From an uncultured Pseudomonadota bacterium (GTDB lineage: Bacteria > Pseudomonadota > Gammaproteobacteria > Steroidobacterales > Steroidobacteraceae), in the NCBI GenBank assembly GCA_903838705.1, contig CAILZL010000023.1:51009-115008 (forward strand): a stretch of DNA of 64,000 nt. The letters are read 5' to 3'. This document shows positions 9,467 to 20,708 of this stretch, one piece after another. A program made the position numbers and the translations under genes. The notes under the pieces were generated by a model. The model was given only the letters and a program-made list of their open reading frames with translations. It did no database searches and was not told the DNA's origin. The number at the start of each line of letters is the position of its first letter. The first letter of the stretch is position 1.

Positions 9467-9790
9467 ATGACTTTTGTTGTCACCGAAAACTGTATCAAGT
9501 GCAAGTACATGGACTGTGTGGAAGTCTGCCCGGTGGACTGCTTCCATGAAGGCCCCAACTTTCTGGTGATTGATCCCGATGAATGCATCGACTGCACTCT
9601 GTGCGAACCTGAGTGTCCGGCTGAAGCCATTCACTCCGAAGAAGAAGTTCCTAAAGGGCAGGAACATTTCCTGAAGCTGAATGCCGAGCTGGCCAAGAAC
9701 TGGCCGGTGATTACCGAGCGCAAGACCCCTCCAGCCGACGCCAAGGACTGGGATGGCAAGCCTGACAAACTGAAACTGCTGGAACGTTGA
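9467..9790 (+). CDS. fdxA: 7Fe ferredoxin FdxA
   Basis: 107 residues, normal FdxA length. The first half holds the cysteine pattern [18 protein letters not shown] for the 3Fe-4S site and part of the 4Fe-4S site, then [12 protein letters not shown] for the second cluster. The acidic C-terminal tail ([21 protein letters not shown]) is typical of the Azotobacter FdI-like group. It is a cytoplasmic low-potential electron carrier. A bidirectional terminator follows 23 bases after the stop. Confidence 0.96.
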   Translation: MTFVVTENCIKCKYMDCVEVCPVDCFHEGPNFLVIDPDECIDCTLCEPECPAEAIHSEEEVPKGQEHFLKLNAELAKNWPVITERKTPPADAKDWDGKPDKLKLLER

Positions 9791-9813
9791 TAGCCGCTTT
9801 TTCATGCTCAAAC

Positions 9814-9840
9814 AAAAAGGCCCGCAATGCGGGCCTTTTT
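9814..9840. terminator. Bidirectional terminator between fdxA and xerD
   Basis: Perfect 12-bp stem AAAAAGGCCCGC / GCGGGCCTTTTT with a 3-base loop. The A and T tracts at its ends let it work for fdxA (+) and for the convergent xerD (-). Confidence 0.92.
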
Positions 9841-9866
9841 TCATCGTTAGCTTCAGGACCGGCTAT

Positions 9867-10823
9867 TCATCCACGCGGATGATGCTGTGCATGCAGTTCC
9901 TTCATGCGTTCGCGTGCCACGTGTGTGTAAATCTGTGTTGTTGACAGATCACTGTGTCCCAGCAACATCTGTACAACGCGCAGATCAGCTCCGTGATTCA
10001 GCAGGTGTGTCGCAAATGCGTGTCGCAAGGTGTGTGGTGATAATTCCTTGTTGATACCACCCTTCATGGCATATCGCTTGATGATGTGCCAGAACGCCTG
10101 ACGGGTCATGTGGTCACCACGGCGGGTCGGGAACAGGTATTCGGACTGTCTTTCCAGCAGAATTTCCATGCGCGCACCCTGTGCAAACTGGGCAAGCCAG
10201 CGCACTGACTCCTCACCCAGTGGAATCAGACGTTCGCGGTTGCCTTTACCAACAATGCGCACCACACCCTGATTCAGATTTACCTGTGAAAGTTTGAGAT
10301 TAACCAGCTCGGTTACACGCAAGCCTGTGGCGTACAGCACTTCAAGCATGGTGCGATCCCGGTTGCCCAGTGGATCCTTGATCACCGGTGCCTCCAGCAA
10401 CGCATCCACCTCAGCTTCACTCAGCGACTTGGGCAGCGCACGACCAATCTTGGGCATGGCAATCTGCGAAGTCGGATCTTCTGTGACCATATTCTCGCTT
10501 AGCAGATAGCGATAGAAACGGCGGAAACTGGATAATTGCCTGGCGGATGAGCGGGGCCGGGCGCCTTCTTCGACGCGCCACGCCATGAATGACAGCAGAT
10601 CAGCACGACTTGCCGTCTCAACCTGACTGCCGTGTTGCTTTAACCAGCGATCAAGGCCGACCAGATCTGCTCGATAAGCAGACAGCGTGTTAGGCGACAA
10701 ACCACGTTCCATCCATACCGCATCAAGGAAGCGGTCGATGACTGAAGCATTTGCTGAAGTTCGTTTGCCTGACACAACCTGCTCTGACTTCGTGTAAACC
10801 GAGTTTTTAGGTAATGCGCTCAT
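9867..10823 (-). CDS. xerD: Site-specific tyrosine recombinase XerD
   Basis: 318 residues, about 20 longer than Escherichia coli XerD because of a Ser/Lys-rich N-terminal extension. The SAM-like N-terminal DNA-binding domain begins at VIDRFLDAVWMERGLSPNTL. The catalytic domain shows ATGLRVTEL (Arg), VGKGNRERLIPLG (Lys), HTLRHAFATH (His and Arg), GHSDLSTTQIYTH (His and nucleophilic Tyr). With XerC it resolves chromosome dimers at dif during division. It ends convergently with fdxA. A later start is possible, because no strong ribosome site precedes the ATG. Confidence 0.93.
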   Translation of the reverse strand: MSALPKNSVYTKSEQVVSGKRTSANASVIDRFLDAVWMERGLSPNTLSAYRADLVGLDRWLKQHGSQVETASRADLLSFMAWRVEEGARPRSSARQLSSFRRFYRYLLSENMVTEDPTSQIAMPKIGRALPKSLSEAEVDALLEAPVIKDPLGNRDRTMLEVLYATGLRVTELVNLKLSQVNLNQGVVRIVGKGNRERLIPLGEESVRWLAQFAQGARMEILLERQSEYLFPTRRGDHMTRQAFWHIIKRYAMKGGINKELSPHTLRHAFATHLLNHGADLRVVQMLLGHSDLSTTQIYTHVARERMKELHAQHHPRG

Positions 10824-11056
10824 TTAAGGTTTTTCCAGACTGCATCCGCACTGTGGTTATCACTGCGGCAATGTTCATCCCGCCAAGCGGGGTATGACGC
10901 AGTATGCTCAGCGGAGAATTCATGGTTGTGATTACAGTCACAGAACATATTCTCGATTAACATAAAGAGAATCAGTTCACAGAAAATGCCCCGCTTAACA
11001 CTTGTTTGGACACTATTCGCCTTGCATTCGTTCACGTCAGATGGCCCGGTTGCGCA

Positions 11057-11833
11057 ATGACCACCCCCCTGAAAGCTGTTTTCCGGTTGATTTACGGTTT
11101 CTATGTCTGGCTGGGACTGGCTCTGCTGGGCAGCGTAACGCTGATTTTTCTGCTGATACTGCCCGGACTTAAACGCCGCCGTGTCCTGTCCAGATTCGCA
11201 GCGCGCTGCCTGTTGAGAATGGTCGGCGTCCGGTACGAATTGCGCCAGTCATCCCTGTTACCCGCTTCGCCCTGTGTCGTCGTTGCCAATCACAGCAGCT
11301 ATCTGGACGGGGTCGTGATGAAAGCCGTCCTGCCGGCGCACTATTCCTTTGTAATCAAGAAGGAAATGGTACGTGTCCCCATGGCGGGGTTATTACTACG
11401 CCGGATCGGTTCGCTGTTTGTTGATCGCGCCAACCGCCATGCGGGCGGCATGGATACACGTCGCATCATGCGCGACGCACAGGCCGGCCAATCCATGGTT
11501 TTCTTTCCGGAAGGCACCTTCACGCACCGGGTCGGATTGCAGGCTTTTCATCTGGGTGCATTCGTCACCGCACAGCGTACACAATTGCCAGTAGTTCCCA
11601 TCGCATTACATGGCACGCGCCGTATCCTGCGCCCGGGCAGTCCATGGCCACGGCCTGGCAAGGTGGTCATAGAAGTACTGGGCACCCTGCCGGCACATTC
11701 AGTACGCAAGGATCGCAGTCAGACAGAAGCCCTGCGCGATCAGGCACGCGCTCGTATATTGATGGCACTGGGAGATCCAGATCTGTCAAGCGATGCAGAA
11801 CGCGATACCCAGGAAACATCCGGTGTTGAGTGA
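11057..11833 (+). CDS. 1-acyl-sn-glycerol-3-phosphate acyltransferase (PlsC family)
   Basis: About 258 residues from the ATG at 11057; an in-frame TTG at 11006 would add 17 residues and is less likely. A membrane anchor (about 10-40) precedes the LPLAT domain with NHSSYLDG (the H-x4-D catalytic motif), FVIKKEM, GSLFVDR, FFPEGTFTHR and VVPIALHGTR. It is expected to acylate lysophosphatidate at the inner membrane in phospholipid synthesis. It diverges from xerD, and a gene for an NnrU-like membrane protein follows after about 130 bases. Confidence 0.88.
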   Translation: MTTPLKAVFRLIYGFYVWLGLALLGSVTLIFLLILPGLKRRRVLSRFAARCLLRMVGVRYELRQSSLLPASPCVVVANHSSYLDGVVMKAVLPAHYSFVIKKEMVRVPMAGLLLRRIGSLFVDRANRHAGGMDTRRIMRDAQAGQSMVFFPEGTFTHRVGLQAFHLGAFVTAQRTQLPVVPIALHGTRRILRPGSPWPRPGKVVIEVLGTLPAHSVRKDRSQTEALRDQARARILMALGDPDLSSDAERDTQETSGVE

Positions 11834-11961
11834 CCTGCGTGAAGTACACTATAAGGCTGAAATTGCATGATCAGATTCAGCCAGCCCAGACTGAGCAGGA
11901 TTTGACGATCCACTTACCGTTCAGCAGCTGAACGCTTTATCCGGACCGGTTACACTCAATA

Positions 11962-12528
11962 ATGCTTATTCTGATTGTTGGCCTCATTCTGTTTTTCACA
12001 TTGCATTCACTAGCCATCTACGCGCCACGCTGGCGTGAAAAGAAACGGCAGCAGCTGGGATCAGTTAGCTGGCGCTGGATCATTTCACTGTGTTCATTAC
12101 TGTGTCTGGGCCTGATTGCCTGGGGTCTTTTCAGCGCACGCCAGACTCCCATCGTGCTTTACGTGCCGCCAGCCTGGGCAAAACAGACCACCGACCTTTT
12201 GATGCTGGCCGTATTCCCGATGCTGTATGCCACCTTCCTGCCCTGCCGAATTCGCAGTGCACTGAAGTATCCCGATCTCGTTGCCATTAAGACCTGGGCG
12301 CTTGCGCACCTGCTGGTCAATGGCATGCTGCACGAAGTACTGTTGTTTGGCAGCTTTATGGCCTGGGCCGTAGTCAATCGCATATCTCTCAAGCGCAGAA
12401 TACGCCTGCTGCCGCTAGGCGCACGCTCAGAGTTCAATGACCTCGTGTGCATCATCGCCGGACTGGTCACTTACATCGTGATTGCCTTCTTCCTGCACTA
12501 CAGAATCATCGGCGTCATGCCCCTGTAA
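11962..12528 (+). CDS. NnrU-family membrane protein
   Basis: 188 residues with about five hydrophobic segments. The start LILIVGLILFFTLHSLAI and the motif WALAHLLVNG followed by LLFGSFMAWAV are characteristic of the NnrU family, first noted near denitrification genes and related to the isoprenoid methyltransferase-like fold. No biochemical role is settled. There are no denitrification genes nearby. It is convergent with the old-yellow-enzyme gene, with only 14 bases between the stops. Confidence 0.8.
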   Translation: MLILIVGLILFFTLHSLAIYAPRWREKKRQQLGSVSWRWIISLCSLLCLGLIAWGLFSARQTPIVLYVPPAWAKQTTDLLMLAVFPMLYATFLPCRIRSALKYPDLVAIKTWALAHLLVNGMLHEVLLFGSFMAWAVVNRISLKRRIRLLPLGARSEFNDLVCIIAGLVTYIVIAFFLHYRIIGVMPL

Positions 12529-12542
12529 CCTGCAAGAGGAAG

Positions 12543-13622
12543 TCAGCTGGCAACGTACACTGGATAATCGGTATATCCCTTTGCGCCGGGTGTATAGAAC
12601 GTAGCGAAATCTGGCGCATTAACTGGTGCACCGGCCTTCCAGCGCGCAACCAGATCAGGATTAGCCAGGAACGGTTTACCCACTGCGATCAGATCAGCTC
12701 TGCCTGCGGCCAGATCACTCTCTGCGCGCTGGGCATCGTAACCACCAGAAAGAATCAGCGTCCCTTTGAATTCGCTGCGGAACATCGCTTTTATGGCATC
12801 GGGCACTTCAGGTGCGCCCATCGGCGAATGATCGACCAGATGTATATAGAGCAGCCCGCGCGCATTAAGCTGCTGAGCCAGATAGGTGTAATCAGCTCCC
12901 ATAGCGTCATAAATCGGCATGTCGTTGAACACACCATATGGAGACAATCGAATAGCGACTTTATCCTTGCCAATCGCCTTGATAGCCGCATCTGCCACTT
13001 CAAGCACAAAGCGGGCACGGTTCTCTATCGAACCACCATAAGGATCAGTACGCTGATTGGAGTTTGGACGGATGAACTGCTCCAGCAGGTAGCCATTGGC
13101 ACTATGCAGCTCGATACCATCGAAGCCTGCCGCAATAGCATTACGCGCACCCTGAGCAAACTCTTCAACGGTTGACTTGATATCCGCCTCGGACATCGCC
13201 TGCGGCGTACCGTTCGGCTTCATGCCTTCAGCATCCGTGTAAATCTCACCTGCCGCTGCAATGGCTGATGGACCAAGCAAGCGCGCACCCGCCGGCAGAT
13301 TGAGTGTATGGCCTATGCGACCGCAATGCATGAACTGCATGACCATCTTGCCGCCCTTGGCATGCACCGCATCGGCAATCTTCTTCCAGCCTGCAATCTG
13401 TTCAGCAGAAAAAATACCGGGAATTCGTGGATACCCCAGCCCATTTGGTGAAGGCGAGACACCTTCAGTAATAATCATGCCGGCACTGGCACGCTGCGCG
13501 TAGTACTCCACCATCAACTCATTAGGCACATTACCGATGGCACGGTTACGTGTCATCGGGGACATGACCAGATGATTTTGAAGAGTGAGAGAACCCAAGG
13601 TGGCATTGGTGTATAATAGCAT
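12543..13622 (-). CDS. nemA: Old yellow enzyme family alkene reductase (NemA-like)
   Basis: About 359 residues. FMN-dependent (beta/alpha)8 barrel enzyme reducing activated C=C bonds such as N-ethylmaleimide or 2-cyclohexenone with NAD(P)H. Seen are the N-terminal LVMSPMTRNRA, QFMHCGRIGH, the substrate-binding FDGIELHSANGYLLEQF, RTDPYGGSIENRARF and the FMN-phosphate-binding ILSGGYDA region. The start was chosen at the ATG at 13622 because AGGAG lies 8 bases upstream; an in-frame longer start lacks this. No regulator of the NemR type adjoins it. Confidence 0.92.
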   Translation of the reverse strand: MLLYTNATLGSLTLQNHLVMSPMTRNRAIGNVPNELMVEYYAQRASAGMIITEGVSPSPNGLGYPRIPGIFSAEQIAGWKKIADAVHAKGGKMVMQFMHCGRIGHTLNLPAGARLLGPSAIAAAGEIYTDAEGMKPNGTPQAMSEADIKSTVEEFAQGARNAIAAGFDGIELHSANGYLLEQFIRPNSNQRTDPYGGSIENRARFVLEVADAAIKAIGKDKVAIRLSPYGVFNDMPIYDAMGADYTYLAQQLNARGLLYIHLVDHSPMGAPEVPDAIKAMFRSEFKGTLILSGGYDAQRAESDLAAGRADLIAVGKPFLANPDLVARWKAGAPVNAPDFATFYTPGAKGYTDYPVYVAS

Positions 13623-13689
13623 GACGACTCCTGACAAACCGTGACTATATAAACATGCGGGATGATAGCTTCAGATAAACTTCACCCGG

Positions 13690-13719
13690 AAAAACCCGAT
13701 GCTTTCGCACCGGGCTTTC
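13690..13719 (-). terminator. Rho-independent terminator of icd
   Basis: On the minus strand AAGCCCGGTGC, loop GAAA, GCATCGGGTTTTT forms an 11-bp stem with one G-T pair, closing with a T run. It lies about 20 bases beyond the icd stop and before the nemA start region. Confidence 0.85.
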
Positions 13720-13739
13720 ATTGATTAAGCTGGCAATTA

Positions 13740-16031
<2,292 letters not shown>

Positions 16032-16112
16032 TCAAGTCAGTTACCGAATCTGGGCACGCTGGCGACGTAACTGGCGAATCCGTCCCAAGGCGGGAACGGG
16101 TCCTTGCAGGTT

Positions 16113-17273
16113 TTACCCAAGCGCCTGCGCCAGGTCGGCCAGCAGATCTGCAATCTCCTCAATACCTATGGACAGGCGCACGGTTGTATCGCCAATACCC
16201 GCCCAGCTTTGCTGCTCAGCATTGAGGTCACGTGCCTGCAACATCATGGGCGGCAATACCAGTGACTCGGTGGAACCCAGACTTGCCGCCAGCTTGAACA
16301 GCTTGAGCTTGCGCACACAGTCATTCGCTGTATCGGTCGCTCCTCGCAATGAAAAGGTCACCACTCCGCCGCCATTTCCGGTCTGCTGCATAGCCAGCAC
16401 ATACTGCGGATGCGATGTCAGACCCGGATAATGCACAGTACTGACCGCCGGATGTTGCTCAAGGAATTGTGCAACGGCCAGGGCATTCTGACAGGCGCGT
16501 TCATAGCGCAAACCATAGGTCTTCAAGCCACGCTGAATCAGGAACGCTGCGTGAGGGTCGAGCATGGCACCCATCGCTATGAAGTCGGTACGCAGTTGCG
16601 CATGCAGTGATTCATTGGTGATGACCGCGCCCGCAAGCACATCTCCATGCCCGTTGGCATACTTGGTCAGGGAATGTACGTAGACATCAACCGGATATTG
16701 TCCATGCGCATGCAATCCAGCCAGTGTGTTATCCATGACGGTCAGACATCCATGCTGCTGAGCCAGCCTGCACAGAAAATCAACATCTGCAATTTTCAGC
16801 ATCGGATTGGTAGGGCTTTCAAAGGTCATCAGGCGCGTTGGTGTGCTGCTTAATACCCGTTCGATGCCTGCGTGATCCTCAATGGATAACACCGTGTGCC
16901 TTACGCCGAATCTTGCCAGTACCCGCCGCACCATGACGCGCGTCGGACCATATCCTTCCGCAAACACGATGAGGTGATCACCCTGTTTGCAGAGCGATTG
17001 CAGCGTCAGACTGACCGCAGCCACTCCAGATGGCGCGAGCAGGCAATGCTCACGACCCTGCAAGGTTGCCAGCGTCTGTTGCAGCAACTGCAAGGTCGGA
17101 TTGTCGATACGCGAATAAGCGTAACCCGCGCGTTCACCACGCCCATGACGTTCGGCCTCATGCAGATCATCGAAACTGAACTTCACCGACTGATAAATGG
17201 GAGCAACCAGTGGCGGATTGTCAGCTGCAACCTGAATGACCGGCGGATGATTGGTGAAGGTATTGGTTTTCAT
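16113..17273 (-). CDS. Cys/Met-metabolism PLP-dependent enzyme (cystathionine gamma-synthase/lyase family)
   Basis: About 386 residues from the ATG at 17273; the longer frame begins with TTG at 17315. Fold-type I enzyme with YSRIDNPTLQLLQQTLATL, APSGVAAVSL, the FESPTNPML and DNTLAG strand, and the PLP-binding lysine in VHSLTKYANGHGDVLAG. The C-terminal part has VHYPGL and GSTESLVLPP. Family members perform cystathionine synthesis or cleavage, or methionine gamma-lyase reactions; the exact one is not decidable by eye. It diverges from the dehydrogenase operon, with about 137 bases between the starts. Confidence 0.88.
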   Translation of the reverse strand: MKTNTFTNHPPVIQVAADNPPLVAPIYQSVKFSFDDLHEAERHGRGERAGYAYSRIDNPTLQLLQQTLATLQGREHCLLAPSGVAAVSLTLQSLCKQGDHLIVFAEGYGPTRVMVRRVLARFGVRHTVLSIEDHAGIERVLSSTPTRLMTFESPTNPMLKIADVDFLCRLAQQHGCLTVMDNTLAGLHAHGQYPVDVYVHSLTKYANGHGDVLAGAVITNESLHAQLRTDFIAMGAMLDPHAAFLIQRGLKTYGLRYERACQNALAVAQFLEQHPAVSTVHYPGLTSHPQYVLAMQQTGNGGGVVTFSLRGATDTANDCVRKLKLFKLAASLGSTESLVLPPMMLQARDLNAEQQSWAGIGDTTVRLSIGIEEIADLLADLAQALG

Positions 17274-17410
17274 ACGAGCAGACAGTGTCAGGAACCGATA
17301 CTGATGATGGCACAAGACCGCTCATAATGATCGGGCAAGCAGGGATAGCTCCGCTATAATGCGGCAATATTGTCTGGTCATACTCCCGTGACCCGGCACG
17401 GAGGATATCG

Positions 17411-18511
17411 GTGAGCACAGCGGCCCAATTCGACATTCAGTACCGCCAGTACCTGGACCCGGAAGGCCGGTTTCTGCCCGAAGTCGATCCGGCCACCTTG
17501 CCTGAGTTCACCCGCGATCCAGCCGAACTGCTGAAGATGTACCGGATGATGGTGCTGGTGAGGGCCTTTGATACCAAGGCCATCAATCTGCAACGCACCG
17601 GCAAGCTCGGCACCTATCCCCCTGCTGCGGGTCACGAAGCGGCACAGGTTGGCGCAGCTGCTGCATTACACGCCGAAGACGTAATCGCACCGGTGTATCG
17701 CGAAATCGGTACCCAGATGTGGCGCGGCGTACGCATGGTGGAAATCCTGCGCTACTGGGGAGGGGATGAGGCAGGCAATGACTTCGTCAATACCCGTCAT
17801 GACTTTCCGTGGTGTGTACCCATCGCAACGCAGACCCTGCATGCCGCCGGTGCTGCACTCGCCTTCAAGATTCGCAACCAGCCCCGTTGTGCGCTGGCCT
17901 ACATAGGCGATGGCGGCACCTCCGAAGGTACCTTCTATGAAGCCATGAACGTGGCCGGCGTACTGAAACTGCCGGTTATCTTTTATGTGGTGAACAATCG
18001 CTGGGCAATTTCCACCCCACTCTGCCAGCAGACTGCCGCACAAACGCTCGCCCAGAAAGGCATTGCGGCAGGCATTCCCGGTATCCAGGTCGATGGCAAT
18101 GATATCCTCGCGGTGCGCCATGTTCTGGAACAGGCGTTAGCCAGAGCCCGACATGGAGAGGGCCCCACAGTTGTGGAAGCACTGACCTACCGTCTGAGCG
18201 ATCACACTACCGCAGATGATGCCAGTCGTTATCGGTCTGCCAGTGAAGTTGAACAGGGCTGGGCCGTTGAACCGATGAAACGCATGCGCGCCTTTCTGCA
18301 ACATCTGAACTTATGGGATGAAGCACAGGAAGTCGCCTACAGGCAGGAATGCAATCTTCTCATTGAGGAAGGTGTGAACGAATACTTCGCAACAACTAAG
18401 CCGCCTGTCACCGCCATGTTCGATCATCTGTATGCCAACCCGCCGAAGCGTCTGCTCGATCAGCGTGATGAAGCCGTGCAACTGAGTGGAGCCAAATCCC
18501 TACATGGCTAA
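17411..18511 (+). CDS. pdhA: 2-oxoacid dehydrogenase E1 component, alpha subunit
   Basis: 366 residues, started by GTG with the purine-rich GGAGGATAT just upstream. The thiamine diphosphate motif runs from GDGGTSEGTFYEAMN to VVNN. Other marks are GTYPPAAGHEAAQVG, NDFVNTRHDFPW and TYRLSDHTTADDA, as in alpha2beta2-type E1 of pyruvate or branched-chain 2-oxoacid dehydrogenases. It decarboxylates the 2-oxoacid and passes the acyl group to the lipoyl E2. First gene of the E1alpha-E1beta-E2 operon; its stop overlaps the E1 beta start by 8 bases. Pyruvate versus branched-chain specificity is not certain. Confidence 0.9.
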   Translation: MSTAAQFDIQYRQYLDPEGRFLPEVDPATLPEFTRDPAELLKMYRMMVLVRAFDTKAINLQRTGKLGTYPPAAGHEAAQVGAAAALHAEDVIAPVYREIGTQMWRGVRMVEILRYWGGDEAGNDFVNTRHDFPWCVPIATQTLHAAGAALAFKIRNQPRCALAYIGDGGTSEGTFYEAMNVAGVLKLPVIFYVVNNRWAISTPLCQQTAAQTLAQKGIAAGIPGIQVDGNDILAVRHVLEQALARARHGEGPTVVEALTYRLSDHTTADDASRYRSASEVEQGWAVEPMKRMRAFLQHLNLWDEAQEVAYRQECNLLIEEGVNEYFATTKPPVTAMFDHLYANPPKRLLDQRDEAVQLSGAKSLHG

Positions 18512-19478
18512 GGTTACGCTGGTTGAGGCCATCACCCTCGCACACAACTGGGAAATGTCACACGATCCTGATGTACTCGTACTGGGTCAGGATGTCGGCA
18601 GGAACGGCGGCGTGTTTCGCGCCACACAAGGATTGCAGGAAAAGTTCGGCAATCAGCGTGTCATCGATACACCGCTGGCAGAAGGCATGATTGCCGGCCT
18701 GTGTGTAGGCATGGCTGCACAAGGACTGAAACCGGTTGCCGAAATTCAGTTCATGGGTTTCATCTATCCGGCCATGGATCAGATCGTCAATCACATGACC
18801 CGGCTACGCAATCGCACACGAGGGCGGCTCACATGCCCGGTGGTCATACGCACACCGCATGGCGGCGGCATTCATTCACCGGAACATCATTCGGAATCAG
18901 TGGAATCGATGTTCTGCCATATTCCCGGACTGCGTGTGGTTTGCCCTTCGTCACCAGCACGTGCCTATGGCCTGCTGCTGGCCGCTATACGCGAACCTGA
19001 TCCGGTGCTGTTTCTGGAACCGGTACGCATCTATCGCTACGCCCGTCAGGAAGTCGAGGACAACGGTCAGGCTTTACCGCTTGATGTCTGCTATGTCCTG
19101 CGTGAAGGCACCGATTGCACCATTGTTACCTGGGGTGCGATGACAGTCGAAAGCCTGAAAGCTGCTGAAGAGCTGGCCCGACAGGGCATCAGTGCGGAAG
19201 TTATTGATCTGGCTACAATCAGTCCGATTGATGCCGAGACCATTCTGGATTCAGTAGCCAGAACAGGCAGACTGGTGATCGTGCACGAGGCGGCACGTAA
19301 TGTGGGTGTCGGTGCAGAGATTGCGGCCATTGTTGCCGAACATGGCCTTTACGATCTGGAAGCACCCATTCAACGCGTGACCGGATATGACACGATCGTA
19401 CCGCTGGCACGACTGGAACATGACTATGCCCCAAGCGTGGCGCGCATCGTTGCCGCAGTCCGCGCTACTTTGAGCTAG
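18504..19478 (+). CDS. pdhB: 2-oxoacid dehydrogenase E1 component, beta subunit
   Basis: About 324 residues from the ATG at 18504, which overlaps the E1 alpha stop; a GTG at 18486 would add 6 residues. Transketolase-like pyrimidine-binding domain with LGQDVGRNGGVFRATQGL, DTPLAEGMIAGLCVGMA, EIQFMGFIYPAMDQIVNH, PHGGGIHSPEHHSES, then the C-terminal domain with VTWGAM and EVIDLATISPID. It forms the heterotetrameric E1 with the preceding protein. The gap to the E2 start codon is 10 bases. Confidence 0.92.
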   Translation: MAKVTLVEAITLAHNWEMSHDPDVLVLGQDVGRNGGVFRATQGLQEKFGNQRVIDTPLAEGMIAGLCVGMAAQGLKPVAEIQFMGFIYPAMDQIVNHMTRLRNRTRGRLTCPVVIRTPHGGGIHSPEHHSESVESMFCHIPGLRVVCPSSPARAYGLLLAAIREPDPVLFLEPVRIYRYARQEVEDNGQALPLDVCYVLREGTDCTIVTWGAMTVESLKAAEELARQGISAEVIDLATISPIDAETILDSVARTGRLVIVHEAARNVGVGAEIAAIVAEHGLYDLEAPIQRVTGYDTIVPLARLEHDYAPSVARIVAAVRATLS

Positions 19479-19488
19479 AGGAAATACA

Positions 19489-20706
19489 GTGACCACATTT
19501 CATCTACCGGATCTGGGTGAAGGCCTGCAAGAAGCCGACATCGTTGCCTGGCATGTCAAGGAAGGCGATACCGTACAGGTTGATCAACTCATGGTCTCGG
19601 TAGAAACAGCAAAGGCTGTGGTTGAGATTCCCAGTCCGTTCAGCGGCAGAATTACCGGGTTACTGGCCAAAGCAGGTGACACTGTCGCCACTCATCAGGC
19701 CATCGTAGCTTTTGACCTCGGTGACAATGATCCCGCAATTGATCCTGCAGCAAGCAGCAAACAAGGCATTTGCACACCTGACTCGATGACAGTGGTCGGG
19801 CGCATGTCAGTCAGTGACCATGAACTGGTGGAACGTGCAGTTGCCGGCGGCTCAGCATCCAATGGTTCAACACGCACCAGTCGTTTGCGTGCCGCACCCG
19901 CTGTTCGCATGTTGGCCAAACGCCTGAAAATTGATCTGGCACAGATCAAGGCTACCGGACGGCATGGTTTGATCACGATTGATGATGTATTGAACAGCGC
20001 CAATCTGTCTCGCCAGGGATCAAGCATCAGCAGTTATCGTATGCCCGCACTGGGTGAACGACTGGCTGGCGAATTTCAGCAGATTACCGGTGCACGTCGT
20101 GCCATGGCTCAGTCTATGACGCTGTCGCGTGACGAGATAGCCATGGTCACCGTGTTTGATGATGCCGACATACATAACTGGAAAGGTCGCGTTGATATGA
20201 CCGCGCGCATCATCCGGGCACTCTGTCGTGGCGTAATGGCCGAACCCTCCCTGAATGCGGTCTTCGATCCCAATGGCCCGGCCCGCCGTGTGTTCAATCA
20301 TGTCGATCTGGGGATTGCCATAGATATAGGCGACAAACTTTTTGTGCCGGTCATCCGCGATGCACAGGACAAGTCACTGATCGAACTACGCGAAGAACTT
20401 AATCGATTGAAGCAGGCCACGCTGGATCGCACGCTGGCGCCTGAAGAAATGCGCGACTACACCATCACGCTCACCAATTTCGGTACCCTTGCCGGTCGTT
20501 ATGCCACACCGATGGTTGTCCCGCCCACCGTAGCCATTCTTGGCACCGGCAAGGTTCACCGGGATGTGGTTGCCACTGAAGATGGTGGCATCGAAGTACA
20601 TTCACGCATTCCCCTGTCACTTACATTCGATCATCGTTCCATCACAGGCGGGGAAGCCTGCCGATTCCTGGCGGCTGTCATCAAGGACATTGAATCAGCC
20701 AGCTGA
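19489..20706 (+). CDS. pdhC: Dihydrolipoamide acyltransferase (E2)
   Basis: 405 residues, GTG start with AGAGGAA 6 bases upstream. One lipoyl domain (1-78) has the lipoylated Lys in VETAKAVVEIPSP. Next comes a peripheral-subunit-binding domain (about 120-160: RAAPAVRMLAKRLKIDL, GRHGLITIDDV), and then the catalytic domain (about 185-405) with FGTLAGRYATPMVVPP and DHRSITGGEA containing the active-site His; the usual HxxxD Asp is Thr-Gly here, as in some branched-chain-type E2 proteins. No E3 (lipoamide dehydrogenase) gene follows, so E3 must be encoded elsewhere. The stop is 2 bases from the stop of the convergent next gene. Confidence 0.92.
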   Translation: MTTFHLPDLGEGLQEADIVAWHVKEGDTVQVDQLMVSVETAKAVVEIPSPFSGRITGLLAKAGDTVATHQAIVAFDLGDNDPAIDPAASSKQGICTPDSMTVVGRMSVSDHELVERAVAGGSASNGSTRTSRLRAAPAVRMLAKRLKIDLAQIKATGRHGLITIDDVLNSANLSRQGSSISSYRMPALGERLAGEFQQITGARRAMAQSMTLSRDEIAMVTVFDDADIHNWKGRVDMTARIIRALCRGVMAEPSLNAVFDPNGPARRVFNHVDLGIAIDIGDKLFVPVIRDAQDKSLIELREELNRLKQATLDRTLAPEEMRDYTITLTNFGTLAGRYATPMVVPPTVAILGTGKVHRDVVATEDGGIEVHSRIPLSLTFDHRSITGGEACRFLAAVIKDIESAS

Positions 20707-20708
20707 TT

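Noticed and set aside
10820..11035. 71-codon open frame upstream of xerD on the minus strand
   Set aside because: It fills the divergent promoter space, has no recognisable sequence, and overlaps the xerD start without a ribosome site.
12447..13175. 242-codon frame antisense to the old yellow enzyme gene
   Set aside because: Overlaps a well-defined enzyme gene across its conserved part, and has no recognisable domains.
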